Shown here one piece after another: positions 1-6,949 of a stretch of DNA of 17,419 nt; position 1 is the stretch's first letter, and each line of letters opens with the position of its first letter. This stretch comes from Chloroflexota bacterium (lineage in GTDB: Bacteria; Chloroflexota; Anaerolineae; UBA1429). The translations under genes and the position numbers were made by a program. The notes below the pieces were generated by a model. That model was not told where the DNA came from, made no database searches, and was given only the letters and a program-made list of their open reading frames with translations. The stretch covers positions 1-17,419 of the forward strand of contig JAAZBY010000573.1 of NCBI GenBank assembly GCA_012513595.1. Direction: 5' to 3'.

Positions 1-915
1 CCCGACGCCATCCTGCTCAACTATACCAACCCCATGGCGATGTTGTGCCGCGCCATGCAGCGCGAGACGAGCGTCAAGGTGACCGGCTTGTGCCACAGCG
101 TCCAGGGCACGGCCATGATGCTGGCCCGCTGGATCGGCGCCCCGTACGAAGAGATCACCTATACCTGCGCCGGCATCAACCACCAGGCCTGGTACGTGGA
201 CTATAAGTGGAACGGCGACGACGCCTATCCCCTGATCCGCAAGGCCGTGGAAAAACAAGAGATCTATGACGAGGAGCAGGTGCGCAACGAGATGTTCCGC
301 CAGCTCGGGTACTATGTCACCGAGTCCAGCGGGCACAACTCGGAGTACAACTGGTGGTTCCGCAAGCGCCCCGACCTCATCGAAAAGTACTGCACCCACG
401 GCACCGGCTGGAACCCTGGCGAGTACGCCTACATCGTCAAGTCCTACACGGCGCGGAGCGGCAACTGGCGCGAGCAAATCCAGGCCTGGCTGGATGACCC
501 CGAGCCGCTGGACCTCAAGCGCGGGCACGAGTATGCCGCCTTTATCGTCAACGCCTACATGGGCGGCGACCCCTTCAAGTTCAACGGTAACGTGCCCAAC
601 AGGGGCCTGATCGACAACCTCCCCGCGGAGGCCTGCGTCGAGGTGCCCGTCTACGCCGACCGCCAGGGCTTCAACGCGGTGCACGTCGGGGCGCTGCCGC
701 CCCAGTGTGCGGCGCTGAACAACATCAGTGTGGCCTGCGAGGAGATGGCCGTGGAGGCCTGCCTGACGGGCGACCCCACCATGGTCTTCCACTCGATTGC
801 CTATGACCCGCTGACCGCGTCGGTGCTCTCGCTGGCCGAAATCCGCCAAATGGTCAACGAGATGCTGGCCAAGAACAAGGACTATCTGCCCACCTTCAAG
901 CACTTGGTGGCCTAG
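1..915 (+). CDS. GH4 family alpha-galactosidase/alpha-glucosidase (MelA-like), 5'-truncated
   Basis: The reading frame is open from the first base of the window, so the N-terminal NAD-binding start lies outside; 304 residues are visible. Family GH4 glycosidases cleave glycosides by an NAD+- and Mn2+-dependent redox/elimination mechanism in the cytoplasm. Visible hallmarks are NYTNPM at the left edge, [10 protein letters not shown] with the metal-ligand cysteine (codon 91-93), and CAGINH with the metal-ligand histidine (codon 181-183), followed by the segment [17 protein letters not shown]. The CHSVQGT and CAGINH forms resemble MelA-type alpha-galactosidases more than phospho-glucosidases, but substrate cannot be fixed by eye, and a uronidase is possible. 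The C-terminus looks complete. An epimerase-like gene and an aldolase-like gene follow on the same strand, suggesting sugar catabolism. Confidence 0.9.
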   Translation, partial: PDAILLNYTNPMAMLCRAMQRETSVKVTGLCHSVQGTAMMLARWIGAPYEEITYTCAGINHQAWYVDYKWNGDDAYPLIRKAVEKQEIYDEEQVRNEMFRQLGYYVTESSGHNSEYNWWFRKRPDLIEKYCTHGTGWNPGEYAYIVKSYTARSGNWREQIQAWLDDPEPLDLKRGHEYAAFIVNAYMGGDPFKFNGNVPNRGLIDNLPAEACVEVPVYADRQGFNAVHVGALPPQCAALNNISVACEEMAVEACLTGDPTMVFHSIAYDPLTASVLSLAEIRQMVNEMLAKNKDYLPTFKHLVA

Positions 916-942
916 GCCCGCACCTGGTGCTGGTTTTCGCGG

Positions 943-973
943 CCCGGTGGAGGCGCCAGATACCTCCACCGGG
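943..973 (+). repeat. Perfect 11-bp inverted repeat between the GH4 and SDR genes
   Basis: CCCGGTGGAGG (943-953) is exactly complemented by CCTCCACCGGG (963-973) around a 9-nt loop. There is no T-run after it on either strand, so it is not a classical intrinsic terminator. It could attenuate or process the transcript between the GH4 gene and the next gene. It covers the alternative upstream GTG at 947, which supports the ATG at 992 as the real start of the downstream gene. Confidence 0.6.
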
Positions 974-991
974 TCACTGGAGTCAGATCCC

Positions 992-2041
992 ATGTCAGAC
1001 CGCTCCCTGGCCCTGCCCGAACGCATCGCGAGCATCGAGGTGCTCGACGAGCTCCTCAGCCGCCCGACGCCCGGCGTCATCGAGGCGCTGCGCAACCTGC
1101 CGGGGCCGCTCCTTGTCCTCGGCGTCGGCGGCAAGATGGGCCCCACCTTGGCGCGCATGGCCGCTCGTGCCGTGCAGGCCGCCGGCAGCGGCCCGCAGGT
1201 GTTGGGCGTCTCTCGCTTCAGCGAGGGAGGGCTACGCGAGCAGCTCGAGGGCTGGGGCGTGGGCACCATCGCCTGCGACCTCCTCGACGAGGACGCCCTA
1301 GCCGCCCTGCCCGACGCCCCCAACATCGTCTTCATGGCCGGCATGAAGTTCGGGGCCTCCGCCAACCAGCCACAGACCTGGGCGATGAACACCTTCGTCC
1401 CCGGCCTGGTCGGCCGGCGCTTCGGGGGGTCGCGGTTGGTGGCCTTTTCCTCGGGCAACGTGTACCCGCTGGTGCCGGTGACCGCGGGCGGCGCCGGAGA
1501 GGAAACCCCGCCCGACCCGGTGGGCGAATACGCCCAGAGCGTGTTGGGCCGCGAGCGCCTGCTGGCCTATTGGGCCACACGGCTGCACTCCCCCACGCTG
1601 TTCCTGCGCCTGAACTATGCCGTGGAGCTGCGCTACGGGGTGCTCCTGGACGTCGCCCAGAAGGTCTGGCACGAGGAGCCGGTCGACGTCACCATGGGGC
1701 ACGCCAACGTCATCTGGCAGGGGGACGCCAACGCCGCCGCCCTGCAGGCCCTGGCCCTGGCCGACGTGCCTCCCGTCCCCCTCAACCTGACCGGGCCGGA
1801 GACGATCTCGGTGCGCTGGCTGGCCGAGCAGTTCGGCGCCCTGCTGGGGCGCGCGCCGCGCTTGACCGGTGCGGAGCAGCCCACCGCCCTGCTGAACAAT
1901 GCCCGGCGCGCCCACGAACGCTTCGGCTACCCGCAGGTGCCGCTCGGCCGCGTCATCGCCTGGGTGGCCGATTGGGTGCGCTCGGGCGGGCCAACCCTCG
2001 ACAAGCCCACCAAGTTCCAGGTGCGCGACGGCAAGTTCTAG
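992..2041 (+). CDS. NAD(P)-dependent epimerase/dehydratase-family (extended SDR) protein, atypical active site
   Basis: A 349-residue protein of the NAD-dependent epimerase/dehydratase type. The start is taken as ATG 992, with GGAG about 9 nt upstream; an in-frame GTG at 947 lies inside a hairpin and is less likely. A glycine-rich GVGGKMG loop (about residues 44-50) and FSSGNVY (about 152-158) fit a Rossmann-fold SDR. The expected catalytic YxxxK is absent: the tyrosine of YAQSV (about 180-184) has valine in the lysine position, followed by LGRERL. The protein may therefore use different chemistry, or bind nucleotide without classical epimerase activity. It lies between a GH4 glycosidase and a DHDPS-superfamily gene with a 26-nt downstream gap, so an operon role in sugar or sugar-acid breakdown is likely. 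The substrate is unknown. Confidence 0.78.
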   Translation: MSDRSLALPERIASIEVLDELLSRPTPGVIEALRNLPGPLLVLGVGGKMGPTLARMAARAVQAAGSGPQVLGVSRFSEGGLREQLEGWGVGTIACDLLDEDALAALPDAPNIVFMAGMKFGASANQPQTWAMNTFVPGLVGRRFGGSRLVAFSSGNVYPLVPVTAGGAGEETPPDPVGEYAQSVLGRERLLAYWATRLHSPTLFLRLNYAVELRYGVLLDVAQKVWHEEPVDVTMGHANVIWQGDANAAALQALALADVPPVPLNLTGPETISVRWLAEQFGALLGRAPRLTGAEQPTALLNNARRAHERFGYPQVPLGRVIAWVADWVRSGGPTLDKPTKFQVRDGKF

Positions 2042-2067
2042 CACACGCGTAGAAAGGCAGCACGCCC

Positions 2068-3111
2068 ATGACAGCGTCTCTCACCGATAGATTGCTCGCT
2101 GGCGGAGTAATCCCGGCCTGCCCGCTGGCGCTGACGGCCTCCGGCCGCTTTGACGAGCACCACCAGCGGGCCCTGTTCCGCCACTACCGCGCGGCGGGGG
2201 CGGCGGGGCTGGCGGTGGGGGTGCACACGACCCAGTTCGCCATCCATGAGGAGGCCGTGGGCCTCTACCGGCCCCTCTTGGAACTGGCCGCTGAGGTGCT
2301 GGAGGAGGGCGGCGGTGCCCTGCTCAAGGTGGCGGGCCTGGTCGGGCGTACCGAGCAGGCGGTGCGCGAGGGACGCCTCGCCACGGACCTGGGCTATGAT
2401 CTGGGCCTGCTCAGCCTGGGCGCCTTCCGCGAGGCCGACGACGAGGAGATCCTGGCGCACTGCCGGGCCGTCGCCGAGGCCATCCCGCTGATGGGCTTTT
2501 ACCTGCAGCCGGCCGTGGGTGGGCGCGTGCTGGGCTACTCCTTCTGGCGGCGCTTTCTGGAGATCCCGGCGGTCCGTGCCGTCAAGATCGCGCCCTTTAA
2601 CCGCTACTACACCCTCGACGTATTGCGGGCCCTGGCCGATACAGGCCGCGCCGACGAGGTGGCCCTTTACACCGGCAACGACGATAACATCGTGCTGGAC
2701 CTCGTCAGCGAGTTCCGCTTCGGCGCCCAGCCCGGCACGCAGACGCTGCGCTTCGCCGGCGGCCTCCTGGGGCACTGGACGGTGTGGACGCGGCGCGCCG
2801 TGGAGCTCGTGGCGCGCTGCCGGGCCGAGAGGGAGGCGGGCGCGGCCTCCGCGGACTTGCTGACCCTTGCCGCGCAGGTCACCGACTCGAACGCCGCCCT
2901 GTTCGACACGGCCAACGCCTTTGCCGGCTGCATCGTGGGGCTGCACGAGGTGCTCGTGCGGCAGGGGCTGATGGCTTCGCGGAGGACGCTCGATCCCCAC
3001 GAGGACCTCTCCCCGGGGCAACTGGAGGAGATCGAGAGGGTCTACCGCGCCTACCCGCACCTGAACGACGACGCCTTTGTACGCGAGCACCTGGACGAGT
3101 GGCTCCGGTAG
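2068..3111 (+). CDS. Dihydrodipicolinate synthase / N-acetylneuraminate lyase superfamily protein
   Basis: A 347-residue class I (Schiff-base) aldolase-type TIM barrel. Active-site positions of the superfamily are recognisable: HTT at residues 53-55 in place of the usual GTT loop, Tyr145 in GFYLQP, and the Schiff-base Lys173 in AVKIAPFNRYY. The 28-residue spacing between Tyr and Lys matches DHDPS. At 347 residues it is longer than DapA (about 290), and the residues around the active site differ from lysine-biosynthetic DapA, so a catabolic aldolase or dehydratase acting on a keto-sugar acid is more likely. It follows the SDR gene after 26 nt and ends before a probable terminator. Superfamily is confident; reaction unknown. 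Confidence 0.85.
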   Translation: MTASLTDRLLAGGVIPACPLALTASGRFDEHHQRALFRHYRAAGAAGLAVGVHTTQFAIHEEAVGLYRPLLELAAEVLEEGGGALLKVAGLVGRTEQAVREGRLATDLGYDLGLLSLGAFREADDEEILAHCRAVAEAIPLMGFYLQPAVGGRVLGYSFWRRFLEIPAVRAVKIAPFNRYYTLDVLRALADTGRADEVALYTGNDDNIVLDLVSEFRFGAQPGTQTLRFAGGLLGHWTVWTRRAVELVARCRAEREAGAASADLLTLAAQVTDSNAALFDTANAFAGCIVGLHEVLVRQGLMASRRTLDPHEDLSPGQLEEIERVYRAYPHLNDDAFVREHLDEWLR

Positions 3112-3139
3112 CGGGGCGCGGGCGGGGCTGAGAGCGCAG

Positions 3140-3176
3140 GCGAGGGCCGGGGACATACCCGACCCTCGCTTTCCCG
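3140..3176 (+). terminator. Probable intrinsic terminator of the GH4-SDR-aldolase run
   Basis: GCGAGGG (3140-3146) pairs with CCCTCGC (3163-3169). The stem is extended inward by CGG/CCG across one C/A mismatch and followed by TTTCCCGTTCT. It sits in the 67-bp gap between convergent genes, just before the HEAT gene's stop at 3179. The T-tract is short, so efficiency is uncertain. Confidence 0.5.
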
Positions 3177-3178
3177 TT

Positions 3179-3811
3179 CTAGGCCGGTTGAGTGGCCTTT
3201 AGCAGGGCCCGCGCTGCACGGCGGGCGCGGCCGCGGCGATCATCGGCATAGCGCATGGCGACCTCCCGCAGGGGGTTGGCCAGGGCCGGCCTGGCCCGCG
3301 CCACGTTGGCCAGCCCCTCCAGGGCATGGGGCGCCTGTTTGCCGTCCCACAGCGTCAAGGCGTCCATCAGGAGCGGGTAGGCCTCCTGGGCCGCCTCCGC
3401 GCTGGTCGCGGCATAGTTGCCCACGGCATCCACCGCATAGTCACGCACGATGACGCTGCGATCCCCACGGAGAATATCGCCCAGCCGGGGCAGGAGCCCG
3501 GCGATGACGTCGGTAGCCTGGGCCGTCACCAGGGCCAGGGCGTGCATCGCCTCCCAGCGCACCCGCGTCACCTTGCTCGTCAGGAGCGCCCCCAGCGCCG
3601 CGGCGTGCGGGGCCACCCACTCGGGATGCTCTTGGGCAACGTGGGTGAGGACCTCGGCACAGTCACCCACCAGGGCGCCGTCGGGGCTGGCCAGGCCATC
3701 GGCGATGGCGCCCAGCAGGGCGGGCTCGGCCAGGCAGCACGCCACAACTCGGAGGTTGGAGGCCTCGGTGCGGTCTCCCCTCTGCGAAGACAACTGCTCA
3801 CGGATGGTCAT
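3179..3811 (-). CDS. HEAT-repeat domain protein (210 aa)
   Basis: This small alpha-solenoid protein contains several degenerate HEAT-like helix pairs, for example the stretches around VRWEAMHALALVTA and VIVRDYAVDAVGNYAA, with Ala/Leu-rich amphipathic helices and a basic end (RRGRARRAARALLKATQ). Such repeats usually serve as protein-protein scaffolds, and no catalytic motif is visible. There is no signal peptide or membrane segment, so it is probably cytoplasmic. It starts with ATG at 3811, 45 nt downstream of the DUF488 gene on the same strand, and is likely the last gene of that run. The fold is fairly clear; the partner and role are unknown. Confidence 0.75.
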   Translation of the reverse strand: MTIREQLSSQRGDRTEASNLRVVACCLAEPALLGAIADGLASPDGALVGDCAEVLTHVAQEHPEWVAPHAAALGALLTSKVTRVRWEAMHALALVTAQATDVIAGLLPRLGDILRGDRSVIVRDYAVDAVGNYAATSAEAAQEAYPLLMDALTLWDGKQAPHALEGLANVARARPALANPLREVAMRYADDRRGRARRAARALLKATQPA

Positions 3812-3856
3812 TGGCTACCTATCGCTCTCACTAGCGCCGGCCCGTGCCCGGCCCGG

Positions 3857-4294
3857 TCAGAGGTGGACGATCTCGACGTCCCCCCACTTTTCCTGCAGGT
3901 ACTCGGCGATCAGACGGCGGTGGCAGTGGGTCGGTTCGTCCTCGCTACACACGAGGCAGGCGCCGTCCAGTAGCTCGCGGGGCACGGTCTCCTCGATGCG
4001 GCGCTCGGCGATCAGCGCCAGGAACTGCTTCTCGAACTCGGCCCAGGAGCCCTTCCGCTTCCGGTAAGCGTCCATGATCTCCTGGGTCGGAGCCAAATCC
4101 AGCCGGTGGATGTAGGGGATACCAAGGAGGGCGTCCAGGAAGTAGCGCAGGTCATCCTCCTTGGCAAACCCCGCCAGCTGCGACTTGTTGCTGCGGCGGA
4201 TGTCGACCACGCGCTGCACGCCCGCCGCGCGCAGGCGGCCAAAGAACGACTCGGCTGAGGTCTTGGTGAAACCGATCGTGTAGATCTTGGTCAT
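3857..4294 (-). CDS. DUF488 family protein (stand-alone, 145 aa)
   Basis: The protein begins MTKIYTIGFTK and carries the DUF488 signature: a strand and helix leading to VVDIRR (about residues 29-34), and the C-terminal motif CSEDEPTHCHRR with Cys116, Cys124, His125 and Arg126-127. The biochemical function of DUF488 is not established as far as I know. The ATG at 4294 overlaps the TGA stop of the upstream gene by one base (TGATG), with GGAGG 6 nt upstream; a GTG at 4297 is also in frame but too close to that ribosome site. The upstream protein carries its own DUF488 domain, so the two are paralogous modules read from one message and may form a heteromer. Confidence 0.85.
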   Translation of the reverse strand: MTKIYTIGFTKTSAESFFGRLRAAGVQRVVDIRRSNKSQLAGFAKEDDLRYFLDALLGIPYIHRLDLAPTQEIMDAYRKRKGSWAEFEKQFLALIAERRIEETVPRELLDGACLVCSEDEPTHCHRRLIAEYLQEKWGDVEIVHL

Positions 4295-5625
4295 CACGTC
4301 CCTCCCACGCCTCCCTCAGAGGACAGAACCCTCTCCGTGTAGGCAATCTGCGCGCCGCGCCGCCCGTAGGCCATTCCGACGAGCACATCGCGGTTGGCCA
4401 CGGCCTCGCTAGCCCCGAACAGCGGGAGCTGCCGGAGGTTGAGCTCGTCCAGCAGGCGGTCGAGCGCCGCGTCGTGGCTCTCCAGGGTGCCGTCTTCGAG
4501 GATGTGCTGCACCGCGACACCCCTAACAGCCAAGTGCCTGCTGACCAGTATGGTTCGGTGGCAATAGAGCGGGTCCTTCTCGGCGCACAAGAGCGCGATG
4601 CGGTGCTCCCTCGCGCCAGAGACGACGCGCGTCAACCCCTCCTGGAACAGGCCCGTGTCGGCCAGGCGATCCAAACTGACCGTCCCGCCCTCGTAACAGG
4701 AGCGGTCCTCGGGTCGCGCCCCCAGCTCCCGCCCCATAAAGACGTAGGAGATCCCCGCGCCGCGCAGCGACGTGCGGAGGTTCTCCCTGTTGACCTGCGG
4801 GTTGAAGCGCGAGTACGGCTGCGAGCGCACATCGGCCACCGCTGTGACCCCGTGCCGCGCCAGGAGCGCCAGGAGCTTCTCGATCGGGTGGTTCGAATGG
4901 CCGATGGTGTACACCGTGCACTGCTCGGCGCCGGCCTCCGCCAGGTCCGGCGTGATCACCGCGGCCACCAGTTTGTACGCGAAGCCATGGTATTCCTCTC
5001 CGAGGCTGACGCACAGGAGCGCCCGGTCTACCGGCGTGGAGCCATCCTCGCAGGCCAGGTACAGGTCCTCAATGCGCGGGTCGGTGACGACGATACGGTA
5101 AGAATAGCCCCGCAGCGTGAACTCGGCGCGCACGCGCCGCCGCAGCGGGGCATAGTCGGTGCTCTCCGGCCCCACCGTCAGCGTGAGGTGCTCCGGGCGG
5201 AGGAGGTAGAGCGAACGCGTCAGGTCGTTCAGGCGTTCTGCGGGCACCCGGTCGTTTTCGCCAAAGGTGCTGGAGTGCCCGTTGACCCACAACGGTCCCA
5301 AGGGGTCTTCGGCAGCCTCTTCAAGACTGCGCCAGCCGACCCGGCCGCCGCTCCGCCAGCGGCCCTCTGGGGCGGCCAGGTGGTTCTCCTGCTGGTGCAC
5401 CTCGGGTTGCGGCGCGCGCAGGGGAAGCTCGACCACGTCCAGCACGCCGCAGGCCCGTCCGTCCTCGTAGCGGCACTCCTCCTCGGTGAGTTCGCGCGTC
5501 GGGCGGGCGCTCACGGGGCGGATCCAACCCCCAAGCCCGGCAGCCCCCAGCACACGCCCGGCCACGCAGCGGCCGGACTCTTTGCGAGAGTAGGCTAGGC
5601 ACACGATAGTCCCAGTGTACGCCAT
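4294..5625 (-). CDS. Probable dual-OB domain fused to DUF488 (443 aa)
   Basis: The protein has two parts. Residues 1-225 carry LAYSRKESGRCVAG, GGWIRPVSARPTRELTEEE, YEDGRACGVLDVVELPL and HQQENHL. I recognise this pattern as the dual-OB-like domain found in uncharacterised, possibly nucleic-acid-linked proteins; the assignment is from memory. Residues 236-395 form a DUF488 domain starting VYTIGHSNHPIEKLLALL and ending in CAEKDPLYCHR (Cys347, Cys355, His356). The start is ATG 5625, with a GGGGG ribosome site about 6 nt upstream; the frame runs further upstream to 5709, but that extension has no family look. It overlaps the next DUF488 gene. OB folds usually bind nucleic acid, so a role in nucleotide or DNA/RNA modification or defence is a reasonable guess but unproven. 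Confidence 0.75.
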   Translation of the reverse strand: MAYTGTIVCLAYSRKESGRCVAGRVLGAAGLGGWIRPVSARPTRELTEEECRYEDGRACGVLDVVELPLRAPQPEVHQQENHLAAPEGRWRSGGRVGWRSLEEAAEDPLGPLWVNGHSSTFGENDRVPAERLNDLTRSLYLLRPEHLTLTVGPESTDYAPLRRRVRAEFTLRGYSYRIVVTDPRIEDLYLACEDGSTPVDRALLCVSLGEEYHGFAYKLVAAVITPDLAEAGAEQCTVYTIGHSNHPIEKLLALLARHGVTAVADVRSQPYSRFNPQVNRENLRTSLRGAGISYVFMGRELGARPEDRSCYEGGTVSLDRLADTGLFQEGLTRVVSGAREHRIALLCAEKDPLYCHRTILVSRHLAVRGVAVQHILEDGTLESHDAALDRLLDELNLRQLPLFGASEAVANRDVLVGMAYGRRGAQIAYTERVLSSEGGVGGT

Positions 5626-5762
5626 GTGCAGCCCCCGTCGCCTGCTTCGAGACGAACCCCACGGGATTCTGCGCGGCCCGGACCATACGGCCGGCAGCCA
5701 GGGCCTCACTGTGCAGCAAGGGAGAGGTGCCCGCCAATGGCCGACCCGCCACTAGCCATGGC

Positions 5763-5791
5763 AATATGCGCAAGAACACACGCAGAGCCAA
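5763..5791 (-). promoter_or_regulatory. Possible weak sigma-70 promoter for the dual-OB/DUF488 run
   Basis: On the minus strand TTGGCT (5786-5791) and CATATT (5763-5768) are separated by 17 bp, each matching consensus at four of six positions. This would give a leader of about 130 nt before the ATG at 5625. No better candidate was seen in the interval 5626-5986. Confidence 0.3.
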
Positions 5792-5840
5792 GAGGAAAGG
5801 TTCGCCGGGCTAGAGTGAACCGAGGAGGAAGAACCAGACA

Positions 5841-5873
5841 GCGCCTGGCCGCGGCGCCACACCGGCCAGGCGC
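5841..5873. repeat. GC-rich perfect 11-bp hairpin in the intergenic region
   Basis: GCGCCTGGCCG (5841-5851) and CGGCCAGGCGC (5863-5873) are perfect complements around an 11-nt loop. Neither side has a clean T-run; the minus-strand downstream side is only pyrimidine-rich. It lies between the tRNA-His terminator and the dual-OB gene within an otherwise gene-free interval (5626-5986). It might insulate the two transcripts or act as a back-up terminator. Confidence 0.55.
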
Positions 5874-5940
5874 CGCTCGCCCCGGAGGGGTTTGGGGGCC
5901 GGGGTCGCCGGCCTGCACCGCTCGTACCGCGCCCTGGCAT

Positions 5941-5978
5941 AGAAAAAGACCTGGCAGGCGTCACAATGCCTACCAGGT
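5941..5978 (-). terminator. Intrinsic terminator of tRNA-His
   Basis: On the minus strand ACCTGGTAGGC (5978-5968) pairs with GCCTGCCAGGT (5959-5949) through 11 bp including one U-G wobble. The loop is 8 nt, and the stem is followed by CTTTTTCT. The stem begins 8 nt after the tRNA's discriminator base, so the transcript appears to be a single-tRNA unit. Confidence 0.9.
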
Positions 5979-5986
5979 CCCGTCAG

Positions 5987-6060
5987 GGTGAGCGGTGGGA
6001 TTCGAACCCACGGTCTTCTGGGCCACAACCAGATGCCTTAACCACTCGGCTACGCCCACC
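5987..6060 (-). tRNA. tRNA-His (anticodon GTG)
   Basis: A full cloverleaf is readable on the minus strand. The acceptor stem GTGGGCG pairs with CGCTCAC with one G-U wobble. The D arm is GCC/GGC, the anticodon stem is TCTGG/CCAGA with loop TTGTGGC (anticodon GTG), and the T arm is GTGGG-TTCGAAT-CCCAC. The histidine identity elements are present: an encoded extra G at position -1 (6060) opposite discriminator C73 (5987). The 3' CCA is not encoded, as CTG follows, so it must be added by nucleotidyltransferase. It has its own promoter upstream and an intrinsic terminator downstream. Confidence 0.97.
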
Positions 6061-6080
6061 ACATCTTTCGGACGCCCTCT

Positions 6081-6109
6081 ATTCTACCACAGGGCGGCCG
6101 TACCGCCAA
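6081..6109 (-). promoter_or_regulatory. Sigma-70 promoter of tRNA-His
   Basis: On the minus strand -35 TTGGCG (6104-6109) and -10 TAGAAT (6081-6086) are separated by exactly 17 bp. Initiation would fall about 14 nt before the mature tRNA 5' end at 6060. It lies in the 78-bp gap after the CDP-alcohol phosphatidyltransferase gene, allowing the tRNA independent transcription. Confidence 0.75.
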
Positions 6110-6138
6110 AACCGCGGCCTCTCGCGGGCGCGGCGCAC

Positions 6139-6774
6139 CTAGGAGCCCTTGTGCCCCTCAAGCGCCGGCCGGGCTTCCCGGATGGCGGCGAGCTCCTCGC
6201 GCCGGGTCTGGATATAGACGTGGATGATGCGGTGCAGCGAGGTCGCCAGCGTCCCGATGGCCATGATCCACAGGCCGACAGGCGTCCACCCGGCCACGAG
6301 CACGACCACCATCAGGATCATGCGCTCCACACGGGTGAAAAAGCCCACCTTGCACTCGACGCCGATCGCCTCCGCGCGGGCCCGCGCATAGCTGACCAGC
6401 ATCGACCCAACTGCCGCCACAAAGGCCATGATCGCCGCCGTGTGGTTACCGTTGGCCATGTACCACCAGCCCAGGCCCAGGAACAGGGCCGCCTCAGCGA
6501 TGCGATCGAGGACCGAGTCCAGGAAGGCCCCGAACTTGGTTGCCCCGCCCATGTGGCGGGCCAGCGTCCCGTCGACGGCGTCGCAGCCGGCGCCCACGGC
6601 CAAGAGCGCGCCACCCAGCCTCTGATGCCCAAAGGCCAGCAGCACGCCCACACCGATCTGCAGGCAGCAGCCGAGCACGGTCACCGTGTTGGCCTGCAGG
6701 CCCAGCTTGCCCAACACCATCGCAATGCCCAACACCAACTTGGCCGATACCCGCCTGGCCCATGCATCTAGCAT
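6139..6774 (-). CDS. CDP-alcohol phosphatidyltransferase (phosphatidyl-/archaetidylinositol-phosphate synthase-like)
   Basis: This 211-residue integral membrane enzyme transfers a phosphatidyl group from a CDP-lipid to an alcohol acceptor. The complete CDP-AP motif is present: Asp65, Asp68-Gly69, Ala72-Arg73, Gly82, Asp86 and Asp90, within DAVDGTLARHMGG and TKFGAFLDSVLDR. About six hydrophobic helices are predicted by eye (roughly 15-25, 30-50, 55-68, 93-107, 112-126, 150-180). The segments FGAFLDSVLDR and VSYARARAEAIGVECKVGF resemble the phosphatidylinositol-phosphate/archaetidylinositol-phosphate synthase branch more than PgsA or PssA; this is from memory of the family. It starts at ATG 6774 behind AGGTG and a near-perfect promoter. 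The acceptor cannot be proved from sequence alone. Confidence 0.85.
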   Translation of the reverse strand: MLDAWARRVSAKLVLGIAMVLGKLGLQANTVTVLGCCLQIGVGVLLAFGHQRLGGALLAVGAGCDAVDGTLARHMGGATKFGAFLDSVLDRIAEAALFLGLGWWYMANGNHTAAIMAFVAAVGSMLVSYARARAEAIGVECKVGFFTRVERMILMVVVLVAGWTPVGLWIMAIGTLATSLHRIIHVYIQTRREELAAIREARPALEGHKGS

Positions 6775-6815
6775 TGTCGTTGCACCTGTTCGTCGAGCCG
6801 CATCTGATTTAGAGG

Positions 6816-6844
6816 ATCATAGCCGAGGCAGGCCCCTATGTCAA
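6816..6844 (-). promoter_or_regulatory. Near-consensus sigma-70 promoter for the CDP-alcohol phosphatidyltransferase
   Basis: On the minus strand TTGACA (6839-6844), a perfect -35, is followed after 17 bp by TATGAT (6816-6821), five of six to the -10 consensus. The expected leader is about 35 nt before the ATG at 6774. It faces away from the radC promoter in the same 239-bp intergenic region. Confidence 0.88.
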
Positions 6845-6920
6845 CGCGGGGCCCCTGGCGCGTGCAGCAGCGCCCGGTGGGGGCACGCGGCCTGCGGCCC
6901 GCCCGGTCCTAGCCCGGTGA

Positions 6921-6949
6921 TTGACGGGGCCCCGCCTGCCGGCTACACT
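6921..6949 (+). promoter_or_regulatory. Sigma-70 promoter of the radC operon
   Basis: TTGACG (6921-6926) and TACACT (6944-6949) are separated by 17 bp. Initiation near 6956 gives a leader of about 58 nt to the radC ATG at 7014. An in-frame TTG at 6921 lies on the -35 box itself, which rules out that longer start for RadC. Confidence 0.82.

Noticed and set aside
947..991. Upstream GTG start for the SDR gene
   Set aside because: It lies in the stem of a perfect hairpin, and the 15 added residues have no family match; ATG 992 has a better-placed ribosome site.
2038..3156. Minus-strand open frame of 372 codons antisense to the DHDPS-like gene
   Set aside because: It is antisense to a protein with recognisable active-site residues; composition (Gln/Gly/His/Arg-rich) is that of a shadow.
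4474..5598. Plus-strand open frame antisense to the dual-OB/DUF488 gene
   Set aside because: The minus-strand product has family motifs in both halves; the plus-strand product is Arg/Ala/Gln-rich with none.
5626..5991. Open frames on both strands in the tRNA-His downstream interval
   Set aside because: They run through the tRNA terminator or the hairpin, have no ribosome site, and encode low-complexity Arg/Pro/Ala sequence.
5995..6771. Long plus-strand open frame over the tRNA and the CDP-alcohol phosphatidyltransferase
   Set aside because: It is antisense to a tRNA and to a gene with a complete catalytic motif; its translation is low-complexity Arg/His/Pro-rich, typical of GC-rich shadows.
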